A DNA stretch of 64,000 nt from assembly GCA_933228895.1 (NCBI GenBank), contig OW121848.1, positions 85,145,470 to 85,209,469 on the forward strand, read 5' to 3'. Numbering within the stretch: the stretch's first letter is position 1; each line of letters begins with the position of its first letter. The DNA is from Platycnemis pennipes (taxonomy: Eukaryota; Arthropoda; Insecta; Odonata; Platycnemididae). Shown piece after piece: positions 12,101 to 27,100 of the stretch. Both the position numbers and the translations under genes were made by a program. Below the pieces are notes generated by a model that had not been told where the DNA came from, ran no database searches, and worked only from the letters and a program-made list of their open reading frames with translations.

Positions 12101-15100
12101 GTCCATGGAGGCACATCATGCACATAAGAGGCTTGATCTGCGACAAATGTATGTCTACTAAAACTCTGCTGACAGTAATGCGAGTATTCTTTCAATGCAA
12201 TTAAACACTATGCTGTACTTAACTTGTCAAATAGTTATGTTAAGGTTGAAATCTAACAAATTACTATAACAAATAATAGTATTCTGCTCATTCTGAGACT
12301 CACTTTAGTAAAAGAGAATGAAACAGCCATGAATTTAAAAAAAAACAGGAGAATATTTTTCTATAAATTTATAATGGTATGAACTTGGCTGCTGCAACTG
12401 AATTAATTTCTTGTAGCTGGTTGGAAAATCTCAAAATAAGGGGAATAACAGAATTAACTCATCCTGCAGAGTATATTAAGCATATGCAGTTATGCATTAA
12501 TTAACGAAAGGGGTACATTTAGTGCTAGTCGATTTGTGTTTAAAGAAGCCATTTTAACATGGGAAAGTCAGGGATACATTTTAACTAGGAAATTTCAAAA
12601 CAAAGTTCCAACTGACCCAATATATTTCCCTGAAAACACCAGAAAATTCCTTTTTTGAAGAAAACATATCGTTTGAAATACATAAAATAATATTTCGCAG
12701 CTAATTTAGGTATATTTTAGAACTTCACTCGAGTAAATTTGATATTCCCTCTTTTTTAAGATGCATTCTACAGTGCTGACATCTAGCGGTGACCTGCAAG
12801 AACTATTTACTCGCAGCTACAGAAAGCGATCGCGAATTCTTACCTAACGACGTAAAACACTTCTAATGAAAAATTAAAAAATCAAATTGCATCAAGATTT
12901 GAATATAAGTAATTTATTATTGCAAAATTAGCATTTTTTGATGAAACTAAGCTCCACAACAGCTGCAGCAGAGAACTTCCTACGGGAATGCTATTTTCAA
13001 ACGAAAGGCTGAACAAAGTTCTGAATTGCGGTTGCGGCGGCTACCTTAAAGCTAATTTTAAATAATTCCAGAGAAAATATGGATCCTTTGTGACGACGAG
13101 TTAGGTATTCGCAATACACAAAATGATAGAAAAGGAATAGAAATTACCAAGTACTAATCCGATTATTTTATTAACTGTGGCATTGTTTTCGAGAAGTAGG
13201 CGTCGTGCCATGCGTCTTTGAAAATTTTTTCCTTGGATCATATAATTAGGATTGAATTGCGATTTGGACGATCAGTCTCTGGGATTTTTGCTACAGTTTA
13301 AGCACTTCAAAAAACACTATGCTCACATTCGATTTTTCCACATTTTCCCATATGAAATACTTGGACCGAGGGCCCTCTCAACATGACCTATCTGGCTTCA
13401 GCTGTTCATGTCGTGGTATATAGAGATCATTATTCCATTGTCCTGAGTTCAGTGCTACAAAATCATTTCAAAAACTTCGTAAAACAGATGTCAATCACTC
13501 CTAGGGACCGACCTCTCACTTCGAAATCAGTAAAATAGAGGTAATTTCACATGGTTTTCCTATATACTAAGATCGGGACCGGCAGAATGGTTCGTAAATT
13601 GGTGTCATTTCGTAAATTAGAGGTTCGTAAAAAAGAGGTTCTACTGTATCACATTAAGGGTATACAAAAGGGATACATTGTATGTCTGATTCACAACTAA
13701 GTAACTAAGAGACACAACTAAATGTTCCACGAATTGATGGGGATTATTCCATGCAAATCAACGATGGGCATTAGTTTTAGTTGGTGAAATAAAGGGCGGG
13801 AAAGACTGGCCAATAAATGTAATGGTGGAAAAATAACGAGAATTTCCATTCGTTTATCCCTGAATGTCACCAGAATTCCATGACTTTTCCATTAATACAA
13901 AATTCCCTGACAATTCCAGGTTTTCCCTTGGTCGCCATCCTTATCATTATGCCTTTTCTCAATATTTATTTTTGCTACACTTTTCTTGAAAATAATTACC
14001 TCAGTGCTAAATTTGAAATAATTTCAAATACAACCATTTAGGTTTAAATACATTCAGTGTAAGATAAAAATTTTTATTACATATTTATGGTAATATTATA
14101 AACATGTAATTGGACTTTTTGTTTACGAGATCTCTGGAGCAATTTGATTTTTGCTGTAGTCATGCAATTTCTCACACAGCGGTGCCAAGTTCGGGGCCAC
14201 AGTATGCCTATGACATGCAGTAGAAAACATTATTTTTCCACATCAGGCTTTTGTACCAGTCTTTGCTAGATTTAAATACTTGAATTGATATGTTACATCC
14301 TCTATCAACTTTACGAGCGTTTGGATTCATGTCCTCTATCAAAATGGGCATGTAAAATCTGCCACAGAGTATGCACAAACTTAACTACTTTGTGCTCTGC
14401 GTCATGGAATCGGCTTGATTTTGGAACGCTGAATGACTCTGCAGTGTGCCCTATTTCATTATTTACAGATGTCTTTTCTACGAAAATGTATGTATGAAAA
14501 GATGATCCATGATAATAGGCTTCAAATTTGCATTGGGCGTTAAAACATTGATGTTATTGATTGATTACATTGTGAAATACTATTTTTTTCCATTTTAAGC
14601 CTCATCTGGATTCTCTTACTTTATTCATAGGTTGTCAATTAAGAATGAAAAATGTTATATCAAATATTTTATGTAAAATACACTGCATGGTAAACGAATG
14701 ATTATTTTTCACATCACTTTCCATCTGATCATAGAATCTTACGTGATGAATTGCTAGTTTTTCCAATCATAATACCCAATGGCAAGCGATCTAAACATAT
14801 CGTAATGGAAATATCGTATTACATACAAGCATAGGACATATTCTAGATATATGACCTTTACTGTACCATATTTACAGTAAGTTCTCGACTTACGCGGTTA
14901 ATTCGTTCCAAAAATTTCCGCGTAAGTCGAAACACAACAACATGCCTATCATTTTTGAACCATTAGCGGTGCCGCTTTTACTGCGATTGGTGGCATTCGG
15001 CGACGATTACAGAAAACGCCATCTTTTGAGAGACCGGTAAGTTAAGAGAATACGACAATTCCAAGAGTAGCACAAGTTCAACCTTTATTTCACTTGATAT

Positions 15101-18100
15101 TTAAATCTACAATAAGTATAATTACACAAAACATGAATAAATTGCAAATTTGTTGAAATTATCATACTCATGTGAATGCCTGTTCATAATAGAATGAGTT
15201 CTTACTAAATACGTAGGTATTATGCTGAAACGTTTCTGTTTACGCAGATTCAGCTGCGGACGATTGCATGCCATTAGCTTCTATTTTACGTAGGTACTTG
15301 TCCATTGTTGTTTGCGTAGCAGCCCTTTTTTTCTCATCGTAAATAATTTTGTAACAAGAAAGAGCGTCTTTTACTGCCTTGGAAACATTTCTGAAACGTT
15401 CGGGGTTTGGGTCCTGCGCCTCAAAACCTTCCATTCCTTTCTCAATCAGATGAAAACATTCCACCATCTTTTTTAACACGAATGCTTTCGGTGACTCCGC
15501 TTCCAGTTTTTCTTCGGAAATTTCGGCTTTCTCTCTTTGATCCTCCAATTCCAGTAAATCCTCATTGAGCAATTCTTTTGCGTCATATCGCAAGAGTTCT
15601 TGAAAATCCTCTTCTTCGACGTTTAATTCTAAAGTTCTGCCCATGTCCACAAGTTCACCCACTACATTTTCCTCTTCAAATCCCTTAAAATCATGAATAA
15701 ATTGGGGGGTGAGCTTCTTCCAAACAGCATTCATTGTGCATGACGTAATTTCACGCCAGGAAGCATCAATGTTCTTCAAAGCTTCATACACATTATATTC
15801 TTTCCAGAACTGCTTTAAAGATATCCCATCGCCTTCTGTAGCCTTCACCGCTTGCCTGAAGGTTCTCCGTAAATAATATTTTTTAAACGTCTGTATGAGC
15901 CCTTGATCCATCGGCTGCAAGAGAGAAGTCGTGTTTGGTGGCAAATACATCACTTTGATATTTTCATGGTAATCACTAAGAAACGGCGGGTGACCTGGGG
16001 CATTGTCTAGGTCAATAATTACAACAATATTTTAAATGGAATTTTATTTCCTTCACAATAATTTTTTACCTCGCACACAAAATTATGGGAATACCAATCT
16101 TTGAAAACTTCCTGAGTCACCCATGCCTTCGAATTAGATTTCCACACCACTGGGAGTGTTGCCTTATCAATGTTTTTTAAGGCCCTAGGGTTTTCGCTGT
16201 GATAAATTACCAGGGGTTTTATTTTGCAATCCCCAGCAACATTCCCTCCTAGTAGAATGGTCATCCTGTCCTTTGACACTTTGAATCCTGGCATGGTTTT
16301 TTCTTCTTTTGCAATGTATGACCGATCCGGCATCTTCTTCCAATACAGACCGGTCTTGTCCACGTTAAAAATTTGATGTGGTCGATAATCCCCACTTTCG
16401 ATTACATCAGCCAAAAACTTGGGAAACTCTTCTGCTGCTGTTGTGTCTGCACTGGCAGCTTCACCGGTGACTTTAATATTATGTAGTTTAGCACGCGCTT
16501 TAAACCTATTGAACCATCCTACACTCGCACTGAAAGTACCACCACTCTCACCATGCTTGAGTTTCAGATCGTTAAAGAGACTCAAGGATTTTTCCTGTAT
16601 CAGCCTAAGGCTTAATGGCATTCGGCGTTGAAACTGGTCTTCGATCCAAAAACACAATAGTTTCTCCATCTCTTCCATAACTGTGCCCCTTTTCTTCGTG
16701 ATTATCGTTGACTGAATCGGAGCAGAACTTTTAAGGTGCTCTTTAATTCGACTTTTATCATGTACAATTGTTCTCACTGTTGACTCATTCATCCCATAAG
16801 AACGTGCAATTTCCACAAACTTTTCACCTTTGTCATGTCTCTTAATAATTTCCAGTTTCGTTTCCAAACTTATAGCCTGCCTTTTCTTTTTACCTCTCGT
16901 AGAAATCTCGCCACTCTTACGTTTCTCAGCCATTATGAGGGTTCACATCCGAAACAAACACTAAGACGATAATAATGATTTTATGAGAAAACTTCCTCGA
17001 GCTTGATAAATAACGAACTTTACGATCTAATCACAACGGAAACCCAAGTTCATCTATCTGCTGCAAGAACGTGTTCTATCTCTTTATTTAGCTGTGATGG
17101 ACAGCAGGCGTCATCTATGGAGTAGATAATTAACTACGCGTCAACCTATCTTTCGTGGCAACAGAAACGCGGAGAAAATGCAAGCATGTCACCTTCCTAA
17201 CGTTCCTAACTGAGCAACCGCGTAACTCTGGATCCGCGTAACTCGGATCCGCGTAAGTCGAGAACTTACTGTACAGCCTCCAACTGGCTGAACTTAAGAG
17301 CTCAGAGCTGCCATTCTGCGAGAAAAATCAAAGTATTATACCTAGTCCTGTTTCTCCTTGCTATGTCTTTGTCTTCAGAGTGGAGTGATGCCAATAGGGT
17401 GGTTTCCCAATTTTTATTATTGTCCTGATCAAAAGTTTATAACCTCTGGATTGCATATTTTAAGCTGTTCCATTTTAAAATGACGGTAAGTATTTGTCCT
17501 TATTAATAATAAAAATGGAAAAAATTAAACCATGTGAAAATGTGACGGCAAACTATTGCATGCTGGTAAATCATACATGTGACGTGACATTCTTTCCTCT
17601 ACTTGCCACTAGGTGGTGTTGCGGATGCTTCCAAGCACATGGTGCACTCCATGAAAGCTTATTAATAGGTTATCAGAGGCACATATCTTCAGTTATTTTA
17701 TTATAAATTACATTTATTTATTTAATTGATAATTATTTATTCAGCTTATTCACTTAAAAACGATTAGTATTAATTTTACTATGCGTGTTGTTAAGTTGGC
17801 CAATAATTGTGCGAATTCCCGCTATGCTTTGCAGTAGTAGAGGACGACAAGCAGGATGTCCTGGAGCCTATAAAATTACTATAAATAGCATGTTTGATGT
17901 AGGAGACTTTCTGAGCTTTGATAGTTTTCATAGGCTATTATTAACACATAGTCTCTAAATTTAAGATGCTATGAAATACAATGTAGGTTTAGGACCTCGA
18001 TCATGGATCTTAGGGTGTGTGCTAGCGTTATCGTTATTTTCTGATTTAACTTATGTCAGAGAGAAAGTGATCTCCATTCTTCGTTCTTCGCGCAGCACTT

Positions 18101-21100
18101 CAAATTGCTTATCACAATCAGTGGAGCGAATTTTATAGATGGTTACTGTTAACACTGTGCTACTTTAGGGGTAAGCGTTATCGATAAAGACTGTGATAAC
18201 ACGAAAGATGCATCTGTGATTCCACACCAGGAGATGAATTCCTATCCCTCACAAAATAAACTATACACCTGCTGTGTCAGCAACAAGACAGCACATTCTG
18301 CCATTTCAGAACTTTATCAAATGAACTTTAAATTAACATGTAATTCTCTAGTAAACAGGGATGTTTCAATCCAAATGTTAAACGTAAAATAAACACATTT
18401 ATGGTGGGGCACGAATCGTGATAAAAGAATTCCGTTTCCTTTAGTGAAGGAAACTACCCTATTCGCATACGGTGGCATGAGCAAATCAACTTAGGTCACT
18501 GCTACTTTAAGGAATAGTTAGAAAAATTCTACCTCGAATGAATGTGTTAACTGTACACTTTCAAAGGGGATCCATAACACCCAAATGTTTCATTACTTCT
18601 GGTTTATACCATTATTCGTAGTAATGTAACAGTCATAAGGCCTTGCATATTTCCAAATTCAATTATATAACGCATGTTGTGTAGCTAGGTTTAGCAGACA
18701 ATATCATTAATATGGTTCACAAACATTAAATCATATGTGAACAATATTACTTCAAAATGGAAAGAAAAATGGTTGTGCATGCAATTATGCATACAAATGT
18801 TCTGTTTACTAACTGGAAAGAAAAAACAATTTTATTGACTTTTATGAGAAAATTTACAGAAAAAATAAACAGGGATGCAGATGCTTATTATTGAAACGAT
18901 GCAGACACTTGTGACTGTTACATGTAGGAAGACTATACGTTTTGTCCAAAATTAAGGGAGCACAATCTGCTTTCATCAACGAAATCCATTTCCCTAGATG
19001 GAATTAAGAAACAATTATCGAGAGGAAATGATTTGCCTACAATATCAGCTAAATACTGTCACACTGTTTATTTATCAATGTATGACATGCAGCACATCAA
19101 GAGAGATGGTTAAATGGAGCGGAAACGCAGTAATGGATTCACCTTGTGACGAACTTGTGTGTGTGCCAGATGCACAGAGTGCGGCTGATGACCTTGAAGA
19201 CCACCAACAGTACCTGAACCGCTGCCACCAACCCCAGACACATGAAGAGTGGCATGAGGACTTGAAGTTCTACTGCCACCACTCACTGGTGCACCTCCCT
19301 GAAGACCTCCAATAAATGTCTGCAATTTTGCATAAATTAAGCACAATTGCTAGACTTTAGAAGCATAACCACATGAAAAATTCTCATGCATATGGATAGA
19401 TAATTAGATGATCCAACTTCAAGTGGCTCAAGCAAATGAATTGCTATAGCCTTTTTCCTCTCATTCTGGAAGATGCAAAATGAAGAAGATAACAAGGACT
19501 GCGTTAGCTGATACAACTGAGATTAAGTTCAAAGCTAAGCTGTAGTGTATGAGTGCAAGATATATCAGAACATAGCTATAACACCACCACCCTTCTAAGG
19601 ACACCAATACCATACGATAACAATTTCCCTTCAATGAAAGACTATCATGGAGGACAACACCATTGTACATTGAAAAATTTTCAGAAGAAAAAGTAATACT
19701 TCAGCTGTTTAAATTTTTATGGCCAAACATTTCACCATATTCAAACACTTAAAAATTAAACTCAATGGAATTTATACAAACTACTGAAATATTATTCTGA
19801 AATCAGCTTCCAAATTATATTATGTTGATAAGTGAAAAGAAAATGAAGTTCTACTGGAAACCATGGAAATAATCTTATTATAACTAAGAATGGTAACTGA
19901 CATGATGAAGCAAAGAAAATAGAGCAGAGGTAAAATGAATGAGCACAAAAAGAGAAAGAGATAAATAGGGAATTGGGAAGATTGGTTTGCCATCAGAGAT
20001 GCATGTTAAAGATTGAGAAATAAGAACCAGCAACCTCCAGAAATTAATACCAAATTATAACCACAAAGTGATCAAGTATTGGGAAGAAAAATTTGTACAC
20101 CTCGATTGAAGATGTTGGCAAAAAAAATGCTAAGGAAACAAAAAATTCAACTGCCAGACATTTACTTTTTCGCCATGTAAGATTTAAGACAAATACTTTA
20201 CAATTCACATCCAAATTACGATACAGACAGTTGTAGACTTAAGACCTAATCGACACAATATGGTTTCACTTATGACCAAAACTTTAGCAATGGCATTCAG
20301 GACACTATAAAGCTACAATGCTCACAACTGCTGATTTGTTATCAGCAGTGGTTGCCTCGCGACTCATTTTCATTTGCCTTGATTGAGCGTAACTTTGGAA
20401 TTGAAGAACACGAAACAACAACGTACAGTAGAATGTATGATCTTAATTCATTTTCATAGACAATGTAAAATACATACATGTACATTGCAGTATTATTTAA
20501 TCACTGGTTTGCCTTCAAAAAAGTTAATACCGGAAAAAAGACTGCATATTACCATCCAAATCTACCAAAAATTTATGAAGACCCCACACATCCAAATAAA
20601 CATATGACTAGACTGCCGGAATCAAAGACAAGACCATTGTAACCGAGAATGAAAAATAGTAGATTTTCATTACTATAAGTAGTAGATGCATTTAGCTAAG
20701 TGAAAGTCATGCAAATCCAATAGGTTAATTGCAAGAACGAGGTTCAAGCCGTGGTTCAGACGGCGTCTTCATATGCCGTGTCCTGGATGTGATCTTTCTA
20801 CCACTTCCAAGAAACAAGGTTTCGTCGCGGTCTAGGAAAACCGAGGCTTGCCATCACTGATTACGTGGTAGCGCTGACTACTGTAATTTTTTCCCCGAAA
20901 AGCAATTGAAAGCACCTTATCGACAGAGATAAACACAGCAGAAACGTTCAGTTTGGAAGCGTGTGAGTTTCTAGTGAAAATGTGCAGTGAACGAAACAAA
21001 AACTTTTCGCTGGAAGAGAAGCTGCTCCTGATCTCTATAATATCAGAGTATGTAATACCACAGAGAAAGGAATATTATGCAACACGTTGAATAAGAAAAA

Positions 21101-24100
21101 GGAGAAATTGAAAGATATTTGTGGAAAGTATAATGTCAATAACCCAAAAGTATAATGTTTTCAAAGAACTGTACTTTTATGCGAGGAAAGACAACTTTTT
21201 AAAAGAAGCAAAGAATTTGTTTTTAAAGTGACTTAGAATGATCAAGGCAGTTAAGTTATTATTTTTGTGGCTGTAACCAGTTTATTCCTTATTTTTGTAG
21301 TTATATTTTTGGATTGTTCACCCTGTAATTATGTATATGTTGAGTAAACAGTAAACGCTAAAAAAATAAACATATAACCCTATTTTCAAGCTACTATTTG
21401 TATGCTGATTGAATAATATCCCTTTATATTGACTTACTTCTGGCCAGGAAATTTTAATGTGCTTGCAGTCTAGAGCACCAATGCCAGGGAAGTTGTTCCT
21501 AACTAAATTATCTAATAAATCGATTCATTCTGTGTTAACTCCATATATTTTCCAAAAAGCAATAGAAAACATTTAGAGGTTTTTCCCATAGGTTAACAGC
21601 TAGTATGGGTAATTTCCCTAAATTTGGAACACGATTTTTAAGCATCAATCAACTGCACAAGCGCAACCTATTTATGGTTATTTTTTTCTTAACGTTACAT
21701 CACATTTCAAATTAATTCATACCCACCTTGATAAGGGAGAAAACCTAGCTATCACATCATCTAATTCTGTGGCAATGGGGGTGTTTACTCGGAACCGAAA
21801 TCGCAAATTTGTAAACGAAATGGTAGATGGAAATGATAAAAGAATTTTAGCGAAAAAATAATTCGTGAGGGAAATGAAAATTGTCCATTGAGAAGGAATA
21901 CTTCTAACTTAAAGAAGTCTTTCGGCAAATCTAGGTCCGGTGATCGTTTTGTCCCACCAGAGCTGTCACCAACTGTTGATGAAAGTGAATATGTTGAGAA
22001 AATTGATGATAGAGTTTCGTGTAACAACCCAGTTGAAAATGTAATCATGAATCCAGTTGAAAATCCTTGTAAAAAGGAGTTCACTCCAAGGGCTCAACCC
22101 AACTGTGGTACAGTCAATCCTGCGGTCACTAGGTACGGTGGAATTCTAAAGAATGTTAAGTTTGTATCAGTTTAACCTGTAAAATTTTGGCGTTCATTTT
22201 GTTTCAATATGTTAATTTTATATCATGATTTTAAAGTTCATTTTGCATCAATCTCAAAGGGGATGTGTTTCATCTTAAGATTTGACTAGCAACCTACTGT
22301 TTGTTTATTTGTGGGGAAGTTTATTGATGTGTGGCTAGAATGGGATTGTTGTCACAAGCTGAATAAAAGTATGCTATTCTGACATTAAGATAAAGAAAAG
22401 AAAAACAATTTCTTGAGACACACCACTGAACTTTTCAAAAATCCTTGTCAACACTGAAGACAGTTTATTCTGTAGTAGCTGATTTACTTGTTCTTTAGAT
22501 CTAATGAGGGCGTTTACTCGGAACTGAAATTGCAATTTTGTGCATAAATATGTTAGATGGAAACAAAAAAAGAATTTAAGTGAAAAAATTAATCTTCTAA
22601 CCACAACCATTCACTCATAAATCAAAAATTAAAATAAGCAAAAGGTGACGCCCACTGAAAAAGTTGCTTTTATATCATTGACGTCATTTTCCTCCGTCCT
22701 TGACTGCCTTTAGAGGAAGGGAAGGGAGTGGAGGGGGGATCTCGGAAGGTCTACTTGCACAGATGCAGTTGCAACTGCTCCTATTGACAGAGTCAGTTCT
22801 GTCCCCCCATTGTAATAAGGCAAATTAGCTTCATGGACTCAGTTGAGTATGGACGAAGACGATATACGTCAGAGGTTGCACCACGCCCACTTTTCCGAAA
22901 GGGTTAAAATCATGTTTTTCACCGCTTATAACTTGAGAAATAATAGACTGATCAAAAAATGGAAAAATACGGGTCTTTTTATTTTTCAAATCATAGCAGA
23001 TTTGGCAACAAAAAAAGTATGGTAAACGACCCCATTAAGGGGAATTTGGTAATATTTGGCTCCAATGAGCACAAAGCTTCATGTACATACCTTAAGCACC
23101 TGAAAACCAATGTGATCACTTAAAACCTTAATGATATAAGCAATTGAATAATTGGTGGCACTTGGAATTCCCAGTGGCCCATCGAAAGTCTAATATGGTG
23201 GTTTGGTTCTCCCAATAGCCGATCAGTTACTTCTTTATTAAATACATACCTCTGTTTAAGCTCCGAATCATAGTATGTTTCAAATAGATCACTCCAATCC
23301 CTAATGAATCTGTTTAGCCTTATTGGGGGAACATAAGAATCCTCAATATCTGCAATTTCTTCCAGTTCCTCCACCTCACGAACGTCAACAAACTTTTGGC
23401 CGGCCATGTTTGGTGTCTCTCGCAAATGCAAACCGTGACTTAAACCTCTCCAGCAAGATGTTCGGGAATAGGCGGCTATTGAACCGCAGTTTAGACGATG
23501 TCTGACGTAAAACTCGTTCCTTAAAGCCAAAAAACCAGTATTTTGGCCGTTTTCCCTAACCACCGTCTAAACCACAGTTTAAACCTCATTCTTGCAATCC
23601 ACCCAGTAACTCACATCATGTTAAATTCTGTCAAACTAAAATAATTGTGGGTGACCAGGGATTTAGAATTGACCCTTAGTCAAAGCCAACATGTGAAGCA
23701 CCTCTCACGTTATGTCTCTTTACATTAGTATTTAAGACTTAATTTGACAGAAACAATCCATGAAATAAGAGGAAATAAAGGTTTTCCCGGAATACTTTCA
23801 AATGGGACATTGCTACATATACAGCACATATGTAACACTTAGATTTAAATGAGTGAGTGTACTTTTTCTCATTTCATTAGATATTGTACTAAAAAATGAA
23901 AGAATAAGTTTTCAAGGTGTGGTCATTATTTAAAGAAATAAAATAACAAGGAACTGAACATAAGCTAGGAGAATATATGACTTAAAAAATTCATCTATGT
24001 AAAGACTGAAGAAAATCACTCTAATGACACTTGACATCTCCGAGCATAGACCTTACATTTTCCCATAGACTAAAAAGATAACCAATGAAACAATAATTAA

Positions 24101-27100
24101 ATCATTACTTCCATAAGCTTCTATACACTATTATTGTCCATTACAAAAATCATGATAACATTTGCAATGATTAACAAGTTATTTAACCTTTTAAAAGTTT
24201 GTCCATATTCTAGAAGACTGGGTAGATAATCTATTCGATCGATTTGTGGCTACATTGTATGTACTCAGTGAATAGTCGAAGTACTTTTCTTGCTGCAAAA
24301 ATATTTGATTATATGCTCAAGAGTCCAGAGAATCAATCATTTTAGCCAATGAAATCTAAGACCTTGAATGATATGGCATATTAATGCAATGCAATACAAG
24401 ACCTCTTACAAATTGCAATCAAATATGCTTCTGTTAATTTCATTTGCCTGATGCTTCTCATGTGTTCTGATATACAATGGCATTGAGTTGAAAAATCCAA
24501 ACTCACTGGCACTTCAACCATGTTACTCACAGGCAATTGTTCTACTTCAAGAAATGCTGTTATGTACAAATTGCCTTAATTTTAACTTCACATCCAAATC
24601 CACAGTTAATTAATTTTAGTGTCACCAATTTAGTGCTAATTCAGTTTTTTCAGAAAGGACAGTTGATAAGGTTGTGCCAGCTAAATTTAATGCTCTTTGA
24701 AACATAAGCATTTACAAGAGAATTAATCAGAAAGAATAAACAAGTAAGCCATTGGAACTGGAATATGCCAGTTAGAAGGCCTTAACAACAGGTGTTTAAG
24801 TGTTAACTTTACAGAATAACATTCGTCAATCCTACTCACCACTTCTGACCCTACAAAAACCCATTATAAAATAGCAAGAATAATACTATTCTCTGAATTT
24901 CTTTAAGTCTTATGATATTAAAATCTATATCCTTCTAGTACCTATGAATCAAATCCTTGCTGAAATACAGAGTAAACATTAAATTTCAAGCTGTAACAAA
25001 AGACAAGGCTAAATGAATGACTAATCTTAAAGTGAGAAGAGAATATATCACATAAAGTAAATTTTAGAGATGGGTCGATTCGATTCCTCGATTCTATGCC
25101 AAGAATCGGGATTGAAAATGAGTACTTACCAAGGGGAAAAATCGATTCCAATTAGTACTTCAAACCACAAATCGTAAAAATAAAACACATTCGAATCAGC
25201 ATAGTGACCGTTTCTTCCATGCCATAGTCCCGTAGTGACATTAAAGATACATACGTTTTCTAGGCGCACTACATTGTCGTCGACTTCTACTGAGCGTTGT
25301 AATGTCGATAGCGTGGAATCATTTTTATATTGATCCTATAAATGATCAAATTTCCGTGTGTATCCACTGCCACGCAAGAATTTCCCATGGTAGAACTTCA
25401 AAATCTACCTCAAATTTATTAAAACATTTTAATAAACAACATAGATCCCTAGTGAAGGCTTCATCACCGAAAGATGGGACACTTGAAATTTCACCATTGA
25501 CGATTTAAATACCTGAATTGTCACCTCTAGTTCAAAGTGAAATACTTAGTGATTCCGTGAGTTCCTGTTCAAGAACAAATGAAAGCAGCCACAGCTCTTC
25601 TTTTCTACTGTCTACTCCTTCATCTCCTGATGTTGAAGTTATGACTGCGAGTAATACCGTAAAGCGTAAGCCCTCCAAACTTCTAAATTAAAGGTTGGAG
25701 ATGCCAGTCTACTATGATTACTCGCAAAATAGGAGAAATGATTTGCTTAGACCCGCAACCCTTCTCTATTATAGAAAACGTAGGATTTGTACAACTTATG
25801 GCGTTACAGGAACCTCGCTATACCATAGTATCTAGAAAAACTCTATCAAACTGTGTTATTCCCAAAATGTACAACCAAACCAGAGAAAAGGTACAAGACA
25901 TGATAAAAATGATAAAATTAGCAGGAATAACCACAGATTTGTGGATTTCTAATGCTGAAGATGACTATCTCAGTGTAACAGTGCATTTCCTTGATGAGGA
26001 ATTCAAATTTAAGCACTTATGCATTGAAATGATCCCATTCCCTGAAATATCGCATTCAGCAGTGAATATACACACATTTTTGGAAATGACTATCTGATTG
26101 GGGCCTACAGGAAAAGATAGCATGTATTGGTTGTGACAATGGACACAATGTTGTTGCTGCTTTAGAAAGATCATCATTTAGGCATTTTTCGTGCTTTGCA
26201 CATACATTGCAACTTGTATTAAAAGAATGATTTATAAACAAAGTCAATAATGAATCTAACAGCAGCCTGCAGAAGAATTGTAGGCCACTTTAAACATTCT
26301 TCTAAAAACGTTAAACTTTTGAAAAAATACCAGAAACTGGCCCAGGTTCCCAATCATCGACTAATTCAGGATGAGCCGACTAGATGGAACACAACTCTTC
26401 ATATGTTTAAGCGAATTCTGGAACAAAATAAAGCAATTGCACTGGCATCTGGTGAGCTCGAACTACCAATAGATTTAAAGCAGGGACAGTGGGATATGAT
26501 TGAGAATAGTATTTCTATACTGGAAGTTTTTGATGCAGCAACCCTGCAAGTTAGCTCCGAAAATGTAACCCTGTCTGAGGTTAAGTTCATTTCATGAATT
26601 GAAGAAGCCTACTCCAACAGGTTCAGGACTGCAGGGATTAAAAAATGACCTGTTAGCAGCCTAGGGAGCATGTGAAAGCCATAAGACACCATAGCAAATA
26701 CTGTTGAAGCTGAAGTGGAAGCTTATTTATCAGAGACGAATGCACCACCAAATTCCTTCCCTGGGGAATAGTGGAAGGCTTGCTTCTCCTACCCAAGGCT
26801 GAAAGTATTAGCCAAAAATTTTCTTGCCATACCGCCATCCACGGGTTCAGTGAAAGACTTTTTAGTTCGGCAGGAAAAATATGTGATGTAAAATGCAACA
26901 GGCTTGATCCTGACAGAGTGAAGATGCTTTGCTTTCTGAACAAAAATTTAAAATCTGTAAAGGGAGACTAATTTTGTAAGACATTATTGATAATGATAAA
27001 ATATTTTCATTAAAAGATATCTATTCAAGATGATTATTTTATTTTAAATTTAAACATGAGTGTTAATATTCTTAAGTAATACCTATGAGGTAACACCACT

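Larger units (their letters stand above)
8801..13942 (+). mobile_element. 1.36-kb CAGGGTGGC-ended element split by two later insertions
   Basis: The left end CAGGGTGGCTAC and right end GCCATCCTT (inverted AAGGATGGC) are flanked by the direct repeat ATCAT (8796-8800 and 13943-13947). Removing the two inner elements leaves about 1356 bp, matching the uninterrupted copy 28851-30213. Near both ends the short motif TTCCCTGAC is repeated several times. No transposase was recognised, so it is non-autonomous. The 5-bp duplication and CAGGGTG end would fit a hAT5-like group; this is inference. Confidence 0.8.
21421..23461 (-). pseudogene. Harbinger transposase remnants
   Basis: The N-terminal part at 23461-23120 reads ...[36 protein letters not shown] and [10 protein letters not shown], as in HARBI1-like proteins. 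A second piece at about 21500-21425 reads [18 protein letters not shown], containing the first catalytic Asp. The second and third catalytic residues are missing, so the gene is deleted as well as interrupted by the MITE at 22504-23035. Confidence 0.7.
20728..23598. mobile_element. Broken PIF/Harbinger element with nested MITEs
   Basis: Inverted ends begin ATTGCAAGAACGAGGTT (left) and ATTGCAAGAATGAGGTT (right, reversed) and continue similarly for over 30 bp. Inside are the two genes typical of this superfamily: a Myb/SANT-like protein on the plus strand and a transposase on the minus strand. A fragment and a full copy of the AATGGGG MITE interrupt it. A convincing target duplication is not visible. 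Confidence 0.75.
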
